From: Lepidodermella squamata
Taxonomy: Eukaryota > Gastrotricha
DNA length: 64,000 nucleotides
Assembly: GCA_047495785.1 (NCBI GenBank)
Contig: JBLDXI010000042.1
Span: 558,001 to 622,000, forward strand
Direction: 5' to 3'
In this document: piece after piece, positions 42,901 to 53,826 of the stretch
Layout: each line of letters begins with the position of its first letter
How positions within the stretch are numbered: position 1 is the stretch's first letter
Notes under the pieces: model-generated
Database searches by the model: none
What the model saw: the letters and a program-made list of their open reading frames with translations, nothing else
What the model was told of the DNA's origin: nothing
Made by a program: the position numbers and the translations under genes

Positions 42901-45064
42901 ATAAGCAACGTGGCGAGAGAAAGCAAGTCCAAGTTGCATGAAAATACAATCGTTATTCAAGCCGAAGAATCGGAAAATCAAAATTAATTAATTACCGCAC
43001 AAGTTTTAGTGGATAGAGTTGGATAGAGTTGGATAGAGAAAATTCTCAATATGGATAAATTAATTTTTCTAGAATTTTCTAAAATTTTCTCAAAGAGCTA
43101 AAATTACAATGGGCGGATGGCGTAAAAAGTGGTCGCGTGCCACGGTTTTTGCAATAACAGCTCAAATATATTCACCATGAAAAGATCGTTTGCGTCCTAT
43201 CTGTTACAGTGTAATACCAGCTTTATCCGATAAAGTCGACATTAGCTTATTTCGGCTTGGGACATTTTTATGTTAGTAAAAAAATACCGTATTTTCCGTG
43301 GCTTCCATCTTGCAGGCGTCGTGATTTTCTTTGAACGACGTCGAGTTTCCATAGATCTTAACCTGAAATCGAAAAATAACTTTGAATCTTCCGAAGCTGG
43401 TCATAATGACCGGCTTACCTGTGTACCATACGGATAAATTCCATAGCACTGCTTTCCATTGGCTGTGTCACATTGGACGGCCCTCTATTAGACACAGAAA
43501 ATTGGAGTTGAATCGCCTCGATTATTTTATCAACTTGAAGTGAACTTTATCTGTTGATACGTATTTCTTGATACTATATTTTGAAAAATAGGGTTAAGAC
43601 GTGTGCGATTATCAGGCGGGAATCTCCCCCACCTACGCAATTAAAACTGAGCCCACTATTTAGTCAATTTTGAGATCTGAGCATGTTTCAATCGAATTCA
43701 TGACATTGTTGCGAAATATTAAACATATAAAAACTTATTTCCATCCCGGGCAGCTTAAGGATCCATGATCCCACCCTCAATAAAGATAAATTAATATCGA
43801 TCGATTTGTTTAACTGATTAGTGGAATTTTTTATTTCGAAAAGGTGATTTTAAAATGAAATCATAATTACCCCTTTCAGGCAGTTTTCCCTGTTGCTAAA
43901 CGTAGCCGGCGAAAAATGTCGAGTTTCCGCCCCAGCCTGGCAGCCAGATGTCTCGAGGCGGCAATCGATGAAGGTCCTATTGGATGAGCTGAAGCACCTA
44001 ACATGCGGTTTCTCACTGTCTGGAACTTGAACTTTTACAGTTCAAAATGAATGAATTAATATGCTAGCTTATATTATTAATTACTCACGCGTAGTTCCAG
44101 AGATACACAGGCCAAGATTAGAATAATTGCCCCCTGCGACCTTCAAGAACAAACAAAGTATTTGAAACTACATGTACTCCTATGAACGGAATAAGTTTTC
44201 GAACCCAGTTCTCAGGACATGTGTAGTTGGAGGGTAGACATGTTTTCACCACTCCGTTGTTCGTGCACCGCTTGAAAGCTTGATTCTAAAAATCACCGTT
44301 TTACACAAAAAGCAGGAAAAATAGGCGTAAAAGAAATTACCGCGAATTTAGATCTCGCGCTGTTACAAGCAGCCAAACTGTCTTTCAAAGTGTTATTTCG
44401 GTACCAATCAAGCTGATCAAATTGATAAAAAAATAAATTGAGAAACAATCGAAGGTGGAGGGGTAAATTTACTTCGATTTCTCGTTCATCAGCTGGCTCG
44501 CCTGTTAATTTGCAGTTGCCAAGGCCAGGATTGCAGCGTGGTGTTAATGCGCCGTATTTGTAGCACATTTTAGCATTCTCATATCAATAAAAATTTGCAG
44601 CAGCAAAATAGCAGCAATTCAAATTTCTTACCCCTGATCGGCAGGTTTTTAGATCTGGGAACAAAGGTCCCCACTAAGGAAAAATAAATTAAAATTAAAC
44701 ATTGAAATTGCAAGAAATTAATTCAGATTTTAAATCCGAAATTAAAATTGAAGAAGAATAACTCTAAAAATTGAAAGAAAACACCTAATATCGTGAATGT
44801 ATAAAAATTAGTTATAATTTTTTAATTTGAAAAAATAACACCTCGATGTTAAAATTCAATGTAAAGTAATTTTTCGACTTATCATATAAAATTCTTCAAA
44901 AATACCTGATACTCGGTGATAGGATCACAGGTAGGGTTGTCATCACGGCACGAAGTAAACGCATTGTTCGTCACCTGGAAGCATCGCTTAAAGACTTGAC
45001 ATGATGCCTGGCCGGTAAACGTGAACACAATAATGAGAATTAGTGACATAAAGCTGCTGCTCAT
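39987..45064 (-). CDS. Gene B: secreted cysteine-rich protein with two LamG-like domains
   Basis: Fourteen exons, same structure and phases as gene A: 44906-45064, 44632-44673, 44473-44577, 44341-44412, 44205-44285, 44089-44140, 43871-44025, 43419-43484, 43288-43362, 41739-41813, 41642-41684, 41237-41584, 40199-41048 and 39987-40134. The product is 756 residues with a signal peptide of about 23. The N-terminal region has tandem cysteine modules. Exon 1, exon 5 and exon 10 each carry a C...C...C stretch, and exons 5 and 10 end CP(E/Q)NW at the exon boundary. The two LamG-like domains fill exons 12-14. Intron 9 holds a foldback element with a nested MITE. Exons 4 (part) to 7 with their introns are almost identical to gene C. 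Confidence 0.85.
41846..42052. repeat. Dispersed repeat, copy 1 (plus orientation)
   Basis: Reads gtacaaggggtaatggaggg, then gtatcgtaccccccagttcg, to gggggttattttcgaag. An inverted copy lies at 45402-45625. The central gtatcgtac run is palindromic. Confidence 0.6.
42057..43211. mobile_element. Foldback (inverted-repeat) element in gene B intron 9
   Basis: Ends read cactgcaacagataggac and, reverse complemented, cactgtaacagataggac. Long inverted arms (about 130 bases, including cgaccactttttacgcc) flank a centre containing a second inverted pair around cggaaaatcaaaattaatta. No coding capacity. No convincing target duplication was found. A relative sits in intron 7 of gene A. Confidence 0.75.
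42245..42677. mobile_element. 433-bp MITE nested in the foldback element
   Basis: Terminal inverted repeat CCGTAAACTACAGTATA at the left and its complement at the right. A 6-bp duplication, tagata, lies at 42239-42244 and 42678-42683. The interior has several copies of aataatcgccgca joined to ataaagaccgcac. Superfamily not recognised. Confidence 0.75.
43600..43790. repeat. Degraded hAT-type MITE in gene B intron 7
   Basis: Begins near gtgtgcgattatc and ends ccatcccgggcagctt to gatcccaccct, matching the element at 53570-53818 end to end with divergence. Confidence 0.5.
43864..44422. repeat. Conversion tract shared with 49433-49991
   Basis: 559 bases covering exons 4-7 and introns 4-6 of gene B are identical to gene C apart from one visible base (gttgttcg here, gttgttcc there). 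Flanking parts of the same genes, including other introns, are clearly diverged. Confidence 0.85.
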
Positions 45065-45140
45065 TGCTGTTTTATTTGGAAAAATAAAAACGATGAATGA
45101 GAGAGGTGTGTTTAAAATTTAATGAAATCGCTCGTTTATG

Positions 45141-45180
45141 CCTGGCTCGTGGCTCGTGCTATAAAATAACATCACATGAC
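45141..45180 (-). promoter_or_regulatory. Conserved TATA promoter of gene B
   Basis: About 100 bases before the start codon, ttattttatagcacgagcc on the coding strand. Nearly identical to the block upstream of gene A. Confidence 0.65.
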
Positions 45181-45401
45181 AAAATCACATGATAAAAAAT
45201 GATCAAAGCAATGTTACATGCGATATAGAAAAACAAATTTTTGATTTAATTTGGCCTAGCGATATCACGCATGCAGGCGACATCATGATTCGTCTTGATT
45301 TAGTATTTCTCATAAAAGATGTCCACTCTCTCCTTAATATTCAAAATGATCGATTCGGCTGCTATAAGGGCAATGATTTGGTTTTGGGAGCTTGATCATA
45401 T

Positions 45402-45625
45402 CATAAAGACAGCTTCGAAAATAACCCTCATTGAAGCCGTAAATCAGATACCTAATTAGATCAAAGAAACATTGGTCAACGCCAGTTGCGCGAAGTATGA
45501 TCCTCGAACTAGGGGGTATTTTTGGGCCCTAATTTTATGACCAAAGGGTCCCCCTGTGGTTTTTTGGGGGTTTCTCCTCTTTGGCCTGCCGAACTGGGGG
45601 GTACGATACCCCTCGTACCTCCCCG
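45402..45625. repeat. Dispersed repeat, copy 2 (minus orientation)
   Basis: Inverted relative of 41846-42052: cttcgaaaataaccc at one end, ggggggtacgatacccc near the other. Lies upstream of gene B. Confidence 0.6.
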
Positions 45626-45941
45626 GTTACATCAACAAAAATGAGAGAGCCACTGCTGATTTAACGGAATCTAAGAAAAATCAACTGCTTTGTTTTCCCA
45701 CCGAAAGTTTAAGCGTTTTTCATGATTCAGCTGAACTTCTACGACCCATGGTGTTCCGCTCTATTCTCATGAGTAAGCAGTCTATCTTAAATTATGACTC
45801 ATCCGAGCTCATCCGACTGACTTGAGTGCTCGGAATTCCGAAGCTTAGCGTCATTTGTTTGCAATCTCAGTATGTATTCAGCTTAGACCTCACTTTGTTC
45901 TTTGTTAGCCCTGAGGACGATGAAAAACTGGAGTAATCACA

Positions 45942-46060
45942 CAAAACCAGTTACCGTAAATTCCAAAATACAAGCCCATGCAACACTCTTTGTCGGCACT
46001 TTGATGTTCTTTGTAGTGCCGCCTGGGCTTGTATTTGAATATTTACGGTAACTGGTTTTG
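45942..46060. mobile_element. 119-bp hairpin MITE
   Basis: Left arm CAAAACCAGTTACCGTAAAT and a right arm ending with its complement. The arms continue through aatacaagccca and tgggcttgtatt, so almost the whole element folds into one hairpin. No duplication identified. Confidence 0.65.
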
Positions 46061-46238
46061 TTAGCATGTCGTAGTTTTATTTATATAGGCCCTCCGCCGG
46101 CCGGCGCTATAGCCACAATGGTTTTTGAAAATAGTTTGTCTTGTATTATTGCCTATGGATTGAAGTAAACTTATTCTTTGTATAGTTAAATTTCCACAAT
46201 AGATATAATCACCAAAGAGGAAGTCATAGGTATACTTT

Positions 46239-46530
46239 TCAAGGCCTATGCATACGATCAGCAAAGCATTCGCACTCAGGCTTTGACGACCAAGCCTCCT
46301 CGGCCGAAGTGAAGTGATGCGGCAGCTGCATGGCATCGCACATATCAATGCAGACCTGCTCGTTCTCTACAACGCTGAACTTGTACTTGCGAGTGTCGTA
46401 CTGGCTGCAGGCGCAAGCACAGACTGGGCCGTAGATTTGGAGAAGGGATAGAAAGCTTCGAGGCAGTAGGCATCGCAATCCTGCTCGTTTTCGGCGACAT
46501 CTTCGAAAATCATAGGCTTCATAGTAGAAC
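46239..46530 (-). pseudogene. Broken copy of the small secreted cysteine gene
   Basis: The second four-cysteine module is conserved almost exactly with the gene at 38997-39446. A 1-base deletion near 46436 separates it from the first module, and the signal-peptide half is absent. Not functional as read. Confidence 0.8.
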
Positions 46531-46877
46531 TCGACGAGGGACGTTGTATTAAGTAATGTTAAGTGCCGAGTGCTCATAAAATTGCACTCCAATCGAGAAG
46601 CGAATGCTTCCTAAAGTGAATCTGGAAAGTTCGAGTTGAGGTCAGATACAGTGACTCGAAATAATTGTTTTAAAATAAAGCTCTTCAACAAGAAAAGGTA
46701 GCCTCGAATGACTGTCGATTATTTATTTCGATAAATGGGTATAATAATGTCATTCAGCTTTCGTTATTTACATTATTGAATCTCTTATAATCAAAACTCT
46801 TATAAATAAACTTATGAATAATATTTTAGTCAGATTTTTGAATTGTCTTCAATGAACATTGATGATGATAGCCGATC

Positions 46878-49800
46878 TCACAGCAATTCAGGAATCGCAA
46901 AAGCAGCACAATAAATTTCCAGAATTCGCTGGATTTCGAAGGCGACAAAAGCAGTCGAGAAAACATTGAGGCAAGCAATGCTTCCCCTCAACGGCTCGAC
47001 TGGAGTAGCCCAGGACCTGTGAACAAGTATTTAATCGACAAATCAACATTATTTGAGAAAGATACAAACCCTCCTAAGTGGAACGAGCTGGATGTGGTGA
47101 ATGGTGAAGGGGGTGCAAGTTCCTCGGTTCCACCTTTCGCTTTGCACATAAAATACACTGTTCCTCCATCGGCGTCGTAAGCCATATGAAGATGATGCCA
47201 TGTGGCCCGGGTTGAGCCGGAGCAGCCATATGACTTATCACCGCCCGACCCATCACCATACGGCCTGAGCGTGAATGCTTGATTGACATCGGCTGTAAGT
47301 TTGAGACCAGGGTTCGACGCATCGGGAGCGAATTCCAGGACGGTGCCTTTCATCGTAGCCGAAGCTGCGAACAAACTCATCGCAAAGTTGGCATTCAAAT
47401 TTATCTTTCCGGCAGTTGCAGCGATAGGATCGGTTGAGTTGTAGTAAAAGGCCGAGTTAGGCCGGCCGGAAAACCCAGTCACTTGTTGAAGGGCGGTATT
47501 CGAGGTCGAAAAATCAGCCTTTGGATCGATGCGGTCATTCAGGTCGGAAACCAGCGGCCAACTAGCAATTAAGCCTGGCAATCTCGATTTCAACACGTCC
47601 ATAGTCACAATCTGTCCGAGCTGAATTTGAAGGCACTTTTTGCGAAGGATCCACAATTGGTCGAGGGTCATGGCGTGTCTGTGAAGCGAAAAGCAAGCCA
47701 GTCTGCCATTGAAAGCAGCTGTTCCGAGGGAATCACCGCCGAGTTTTATTTTCGAGCTAACCCCCGCTAAGAAAGTGGTTTTACGCCCCCGCTCGAAGTT
47801 ATCATGTACTGTCAGGATCGTCTTCGGATTTGTATCGGCGTTGTAACTTACAGCGGCGAATGCCCAATACGGATCCACAGTAGGCACAATAGAACCCTGA
47901 TAAGTAAATCCCAAACTCGGACCTGTAAGAGATGAATATCTAATTAGTAAACAATTTCGTCCAAGGTTAAAGGTGAAAGACTACAATGAGTGAGAAAAGC
48001 TTAGGACGGTGCTCTTCGTTTAGATCCAAATCTTAATACGAACTTAATCTACATACTAATGGGATACTAGTTTTCAGCTGGTGAGGAAAAATGCGTTTTT
48101 GACACGTAAAAGCACCAATTTAAGCATCCGCCAATGAAGGGGCCAACAACAATAGAACTTCACCCGGGCGAGCCATTTACCCTCGCCTTTATGCTAGTGT
48201 TATTGAGACTATTACAGATATAGATCATAGAACAAGCAAACATAGCTGATGTAAAACTTACTCAAATCCATAACAAGTGAATCTGTTGCTCTGTCAAGGC
48301 TAAGCCCAAGAAGATCTCTTGTGTCGTAGAACCCGAAAATTCGTTGCATTCCGGTGGAACCCAACGGTAAAAACACGTATGCAGCAAGCGTGAAAGAAGC
48401 ATTCTCGACGTTGAGTAAGCTGTTTTCCAAGAACACGGAACCTTCGGTGGAATCGATAACGAGCGCTGAGCTGCTGTAGGGACCAATGTCGTAGTTCAAA
48501 GATGCGCCAGAGTAATTGCCATGGATGCCGTTTCCACTGATATCACTCGTACCGAATTCCTGGCTGAGAGGCAGGTAAACAGTCTCGAGCGGTAGCCCGA
48601 AAGGAGTCTCTGTGTCGAAAAATCGAATTCTTATCTAAGAAGCCGAGTAAGTGAAGTTAGCTCACGCTTATCACACAGCTCTGCACTTTTGAAAGTCGAT
48701 GTTGAAGTCTGAACATTAAAGTAGCCGTGGTGAAACATTATGTCTCTATTTTTATAGCTCACCCAGTTTTTAGGACAATCGCTTGCTACTGGAACGCATT
48801 TCGCCGCCATAAGAGGGGGAAACGTGCAAAGCTTGTGCTAGAAAATCGAATAGAATGAATCGAATATCGAATAATGATCGGACATGTAAAAGCAGTAAAA
48901 ATTGGACAATACGATGAAATACCGTATCTGCCGTGGTATCCACTTTGCAGGCGTCGTGATTCTCCTTGAATGACGATAAGCTCCCATAGACTTTAACCTA
49001 AAATCGTGAAATAGCTGTGGACTTGGGCAAGCAGAAGTCGAAATGATTGGCTCACTTGTGTGCCATTCGGAAAAACTCCATAGCACTGGTTTCCACTGGC
49101 TGTGTCACATTGGACGGCTCTCTATCGAAACAGAAAAATTGGAGTTCTATCGCCTTGATTATACGTATTATCAAATTAAAGTGATTATCTTCTGTTGATG
49201 TGTTTTTGTAAAAAGAGGATCATAGACGTGCGCGATTAGCAGTTAGAATCTTGCCCAGACCGGAGAAGAAGATAACAATTTGGCCAAATGTTTTTGGAAT
49301 ATGTTTCAGTCGAAATTCAGAACAATTTGCAAAAAAGCAAGAAATAATTTCCATAGCTTCAATATTTTTTATCAATTTTTAAACTTTTTATTGGAAGTTT
49401 TGAGGTGAAATATGATATAGAAACTATATTACTAATTACCCCTTTCAGGCAGTTTTCCCTGTTGCTAAACGTAGCCGGCGAAAAATGTCGAGTTTCCGCC
49501 CCAGCCTGGCAGCCAGATGTCTCGAGGCGGCAATCGATGAAGGTCCTATTGGATGAGCTGAAGCACCTAACATGCGGTTTCTCACTGTCTGGAACTTGAA
49601 CTTTTACAGTTCAAAATGAATGAATTAATATGCTAGCTTATATTATTAATTACTCACGCGTAGTTCCAGAGATACACAGGCCAAGATTAGAATAATTGCC
49701 CCCTGCGACCTTCAAGAACAAACAAAGTATTTGAAACTACATGTACTCCTATGAACGGAATAAGTTTTCGAACCCAGTTCTCAGGACATGTGTAGTTGGA

Positions 49801-51038
49801 GGGTAGACATGTTTTCACCACTCCGTTGTTCCTGCACCGCTTGAAAGCTTGATTCTAAAAATCACCGTTTTACACAAAAAGCAGGAAAAATAGGCGTAAA
49901 AGAAATTACCGCGAATTTAGATCTCGCGCTGTTACAAGCAGCCAAACTGTCTTTCAAAGTGTTATTTCGGTACCAATCAAGCTGATCAAATCAATAAAAA
50001 AGATTGGCATTCTATCGAACGTGGATGGGTAAATTTACTTCGATTTCTCTGTCAGCAGCTGATTCGCCAGTTAATTTGCAGTTGCCGAGGCCAGGATTGC
50101 ATCGTGGTGTTAGGGCGCCGTATTTGTAGCACATTTTAGCATTCTGATGTCGATGCAAAATTGCACCAGGAATACACCAGCCATTCAAAAATCTCATACC
50201 CCTAATCGGCAACTTTGTAGATCTGGGAACAAGGGTCCCCACTAAGGAATAAAATTAATGGAAAGTCCAACATGCAATTTCAAGATATTAACTGGAAAAC
50301 TTTGAGAGAAATTCAGTAACAAATTCGAAATTGAAGCTCATATGTTAGAGCACCGAGTTTCGATTCTAATCGAAACAACTCGTAATAATCGAAACAACTC
50401 GTAATTTTATATGAATCACGAGCCAAAGTTTACGGGAGGGAGCGCTTTCTAAATTGGAATCAAAACGAGTGATCTAACATTATTAGAGCACGGCTTCTAA
50501 TTTTCAGGGATGGAGTTACTCGATTTTTCCTCGATTTTGATATAATTTTGTGCTGCAAGTGACCATCACCTAGTATTTATCCGAACTGCGAACCAGCAAG
50601 GAACTGCCTATGTCACCAACATGGCATAAATTTCCCTCATTCCCTCAGATTCTTTGTATATTGACCCAAAAAATGGCCTTTTTGAGTGCAAAGAGAAGAA
50701 ACTATATCCAATCAGATTGGCTAAATTAGCTTATTAGTGATCAGCATTGTCTCTGCCTCTGACCCGACATTTATTTAGGGCCTGACATCTATTTTTTCGG
50801 ACTACCTCTAAAATCTGACATTTATTTGAGGTTGTCATTTTCGGTATAATAATTCTTCGATTTATTGAAATAAATTATGAAAAAATACCTGATACTCGGT
50901 AATAGGATCACAGGTAGGGCTGTTATCGCGGCAAGAAGTGAAATCGTTGTTTGTCACCTTGAAGCATCGCTTGAAGACCTGGCCTGATGCCTGGCTGGTT
51001 AGTAACGCGAACGAAATTAGCGAAATAAAGCTGCTCAT
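46878..51038 (-). CDS. Gene C: secreted cysteine-rich protein with two LamG-like domains
   Basis: Fourteen exons: 50889-51038, 50200-50241, 50039-50143, 49910-49981, 49774-49854, 49658-49709, 49440-49594, 49056-49121, 48923-48997, 48763-48837, 48666-48708, 48262-48609, 47070-47922 and 46878-47016. All GT-AG and in phase, 751 residues. The signal peptide is about 20 residues if translation starts at the ATG at 51038; an upstream in-frame ATG would add 13. Domain order is as in genes A and B. The LamG motifs (CFSLHRH, GLIASWPL) are well conserved. The exon 4-7 region has been homogenised with gene B. Confidence 0.85.
49433..49991. repeat. Conversion tract shared with 43864-44422
   Basis: See the partner tract: 559 bases across four exons and three introns with one visible difference. 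Confidence 0.85.
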
Positions 51039-51109
51039 CGCTATTTTGATTGAAAAATAAAAAACTATTAATGACACGCTGGGGTTGAAAATTTACTAAA
51101 ACCACGCGT

Positions 51110-51150
51110 TTAGGGCCAGGCTCGTGGCTCGTGCGCCATATTTCATTTTC
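51110..51150 (-). promoter_or_regulatory. Diverged promoter block of gene C
   Basis: Retains the gcacgagccacgagcctggc segment of the gene A and B promoters at the matching distance from the start codon. The TATA-like core is changed (gaaatatggcgc). Confidence 0.45.
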
Positions 51151-52159
51151 AAAACAACATCACTGTTTTGCTATAATTTAAGCTTATTTGGTGAATCGTG
51201 GTGATATAGCACAAGCCAGCGAATTACGATTCGCCGTAATTCCTTATTCCTTAAATGAGCATTTTTTCACGTCACTTCTTGGATTCGATCGATTCGATTC
51301 CTAGCGTTTTTATCGTGCTGTGTGCGTCCCAGGAAACTAGGTCAAAGCTAGCGCGTACATAACCTTTTCTGTGCAAGCAATTTTGAATTTTTAGGTGAGG
51401 AAAATTAGCCAGCTTGATAGATTAACATGTCCCGATGCTATCCGATTTTTCTGGGTGATTTCCGATGATACAGCGCGGTTAAAATTAGAAAAAGTGTCTG
51501 GGGTAAAAAACCACCCCCTCGACTGCAATTCGCCATAACTATAGTGAGACCCGCTAAGGGTTAACAAATCAGCCATCAATAATATGCGTTAGACAATATA
51601 ACGGTTAAATTCTGCATAATTTTTCACCCTGTAGCACCCTGTAGCTGTGTTCCCTTTCAAAGCGAGTAACTCTCATTACAGACTGACAACAACTAATCAT
51701 TGAAATTGCAACTCAGTGTAAACTTTAAAATTATTATATTCCTCACCTCGTGAGTTATATGAATCAGAAATTTCACAAAACCGTGTATACCATAGTAATT
51801 TACGACGGAGAATCCGAAAAAATGACCCTCGAGGTCATGGGACGCACCCTACCGGCTCAGGTAAGCCACCTTACCTGGATTTTTCGATCCACACCTGTCC
51901 AGGCGATGCTGATAATAAAAAACACCATCGTAATCAGCGTCATTTGTTACGCTATATAACAAATTCTCACATTCGTTATGCGCTGCTGTCAGATATAACA
52001 AATGGGGTCCCAAATCGATGCACCCTTTTTACAGTGTACAAGTTGAATCGCATCTGTTGGGCATTTTCAACCCGAAAATGGGCTAAACATGAATTAAAAT
52101 ATGGATGATCCATAGGAACCCTGTAGTTGGACTTTCGGGAATCGCTTGAACCTTAAAGC
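51151..52159. other. Intergenic upstream of gene C
   Basis: No gene recognised. The short open frames at 51391-51579 and 51750-51959 show no domain. Confidence 0.4.
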
Positions 52160-52287
52160 TATTCGACAATGATTGATAACAAGGTTGCGGGCTGCAACCA
52201 ATACAAGTTACCTAGTTGTGTACCGGGCCGCACAAAATCGGGCTGCCCGCATGCGGCCCGAAAAATGAAGGTTGAGAAGCACTGATC
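52160..52287 (-). mobile_element. Terminal fragment of a hAT-like element
   Basis: Read on the minus strand from 52287 it starts CAGTGCTTCTCAACCTTC and continues with cgggccgcatgcgg and gcggcccgg. A CAGTG(G)TTCTCAACC start is the well-known end of many hAT elements. The other end and a target duplication were not found. Confidence 0.55.
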
Positions 52288-52796
52288 TACAGTGACAATC
52301 AAAGGATCCGCACGGTTGAATTGAGGCTATGCTAGTTTTTTCGCACGTGCGAAATGAGGCTGTTTGTCCCCAGCAAAAATGACCAAAATGTCGCCTTTTT
52401 CACGATCTCCAACAATAGCTGCACGGAAAGATGGATAGTTTCAATAAGATGAATATATTCATGAGATGTCATGAAACTAGGACATTCTTAGTGCCAACAA
52501 TTGCAGTAACAAGTAGGAAGTAGGTATATAGCAATTCAAACATAATTTTTCCATAGTTTTCCTGACATAATTATTAACTTTGAGTGCTTCGGACTATTAA
52601 TTAGCGCATTCTGAATATTCATATTTTTGAAATTATTAAAACTATTTGGTCTGTCCGAGTCACAGTTGTTATTGTTAGGTGAGTTCAACCTTGGAGCCGC
52701 TGAAAATAGAGAGATATTTTCAGTTTCAATCAAACAATTTCCTGGCCGTGCGTAACTTTTGATTTTTAGTGTATTAATTGAACATTTTCTACCCCT

Positions 52797-53569
52797 ATCA
52801 AGCAGTTTTCCCTGTTGCTGAACGTGGCCGGTGAAAATTCCCGAGTTTCTGCCCCAGCCTGGCAGCCAGTTGTTTCAAGGCGGCAGTCGATGTAGCTCCC
52901 GTTAGACAAGCTGAAGCACCGGACATTCGGTTTTTCGCCGTCTGGAATTTGAATTGTTCGGCTGTGAGCTTGAATCCCGCCGTCGACCCATCGGGAGCGA
53001 ATTCCAGTATTGTGCCTTTCTGTTTGGCCGGAGCAGCATAAAGCGAAATCATTGAACTGTAAGCGACATTTAGCTTGATCTTCTCCGCAGCAACAGCGAT
53101 AGGATCAGTCGAGTTGTAATAATAGGCCGTGTTGGGCGGGCCAAACGGCCCAGTCACTTGCTGGAGGGCGGTATTTGGGGCAGTAAAATCAGCTCTAGGC
53201 TCGACACGGTCGTTCAGATCTGAAACCAGGGGCCATGTCGCGACTCCCCCTTGCACGAGACTTCTGATTATGTCCGTAGTCAATATCATCCCTGTCCGAA
53301 TTTGAAGGCACTTTTTCCGAAGAATCCACATCTGGTCGAGGGTCATCGTGTGCCTGTGAAGCGAGAAACACGAAAGCTGGCCAAGGAAATTAGTTTCTCC
53401 GCCCAAGTCACCGCCGAGTTTCATTTTCGAGCTAACCCTCGGTCGGTATGGAGAAAATGATGCTTTGTAGAAAAAGTTGTCATGAACGGCCAACATAGTC
53501 TGCGTATCGTAGCTGTAAGATACAGCAACGAAGGCAGATGTCGAATCAACACTCGAAAATACACCAGAA
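52797..53569 (-). pseudogene. Chimeric LamG-family pseudogene
   Basis: Reading down from 53569, exon-13-type LamG sequence (CFSLHRH, WPLVSDLNDR) runs to about 52968. It then joins directly, without an intron, to exon-7-type cysteine sequence (VRCFSLSNGS, ENCLIG) in a different frame, ending at a donor-like gg|gtag. The exon order is reversed compared with genes A-C, so an unequal exchange or deletion fused two copies. The LamG part alone is still open. Confidence 0.75.
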
Positions 53570-53818
53570 CAGTGTGCGACTTTCAGGGGGGGATGGGGGG
53601 GATCATCCCCCCCAGCTCGGCCGGGCCAGACAACAAAATGAGAATTTATCCCACTGTTTTGTTAATTTTGAGAGATTGTGGAGCATGTTTTAGTAAGAAA
53701 TTTTCAAAATTTTCTCGCTTCGCTCGGTTATAAGTCAAAATGACCAGTCATTTTGGCAAATACAGCAAAAAAAATTTTTTCCATCCCCGGCAGCTCCGGG
53801 ATCGAAGATCGCACCCTG
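53570..53818. mobile_element. 249-bp hAT-type MITE
   Basis: Ends CAGTGTGCGAC and, reverse complemented, CAGGGTGCGAT. A perfect 8-bp target duplication, caccagaa, lies at 53562-53569 and 53819-53826. It sits at the upstream edge of the LamG exon in the chimeric pseudogene. Related pieces occur near 500, 5129, 43600 and 61100. Confidence 0.85.
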
Positions 53819-53826
53819 CACCAGAA

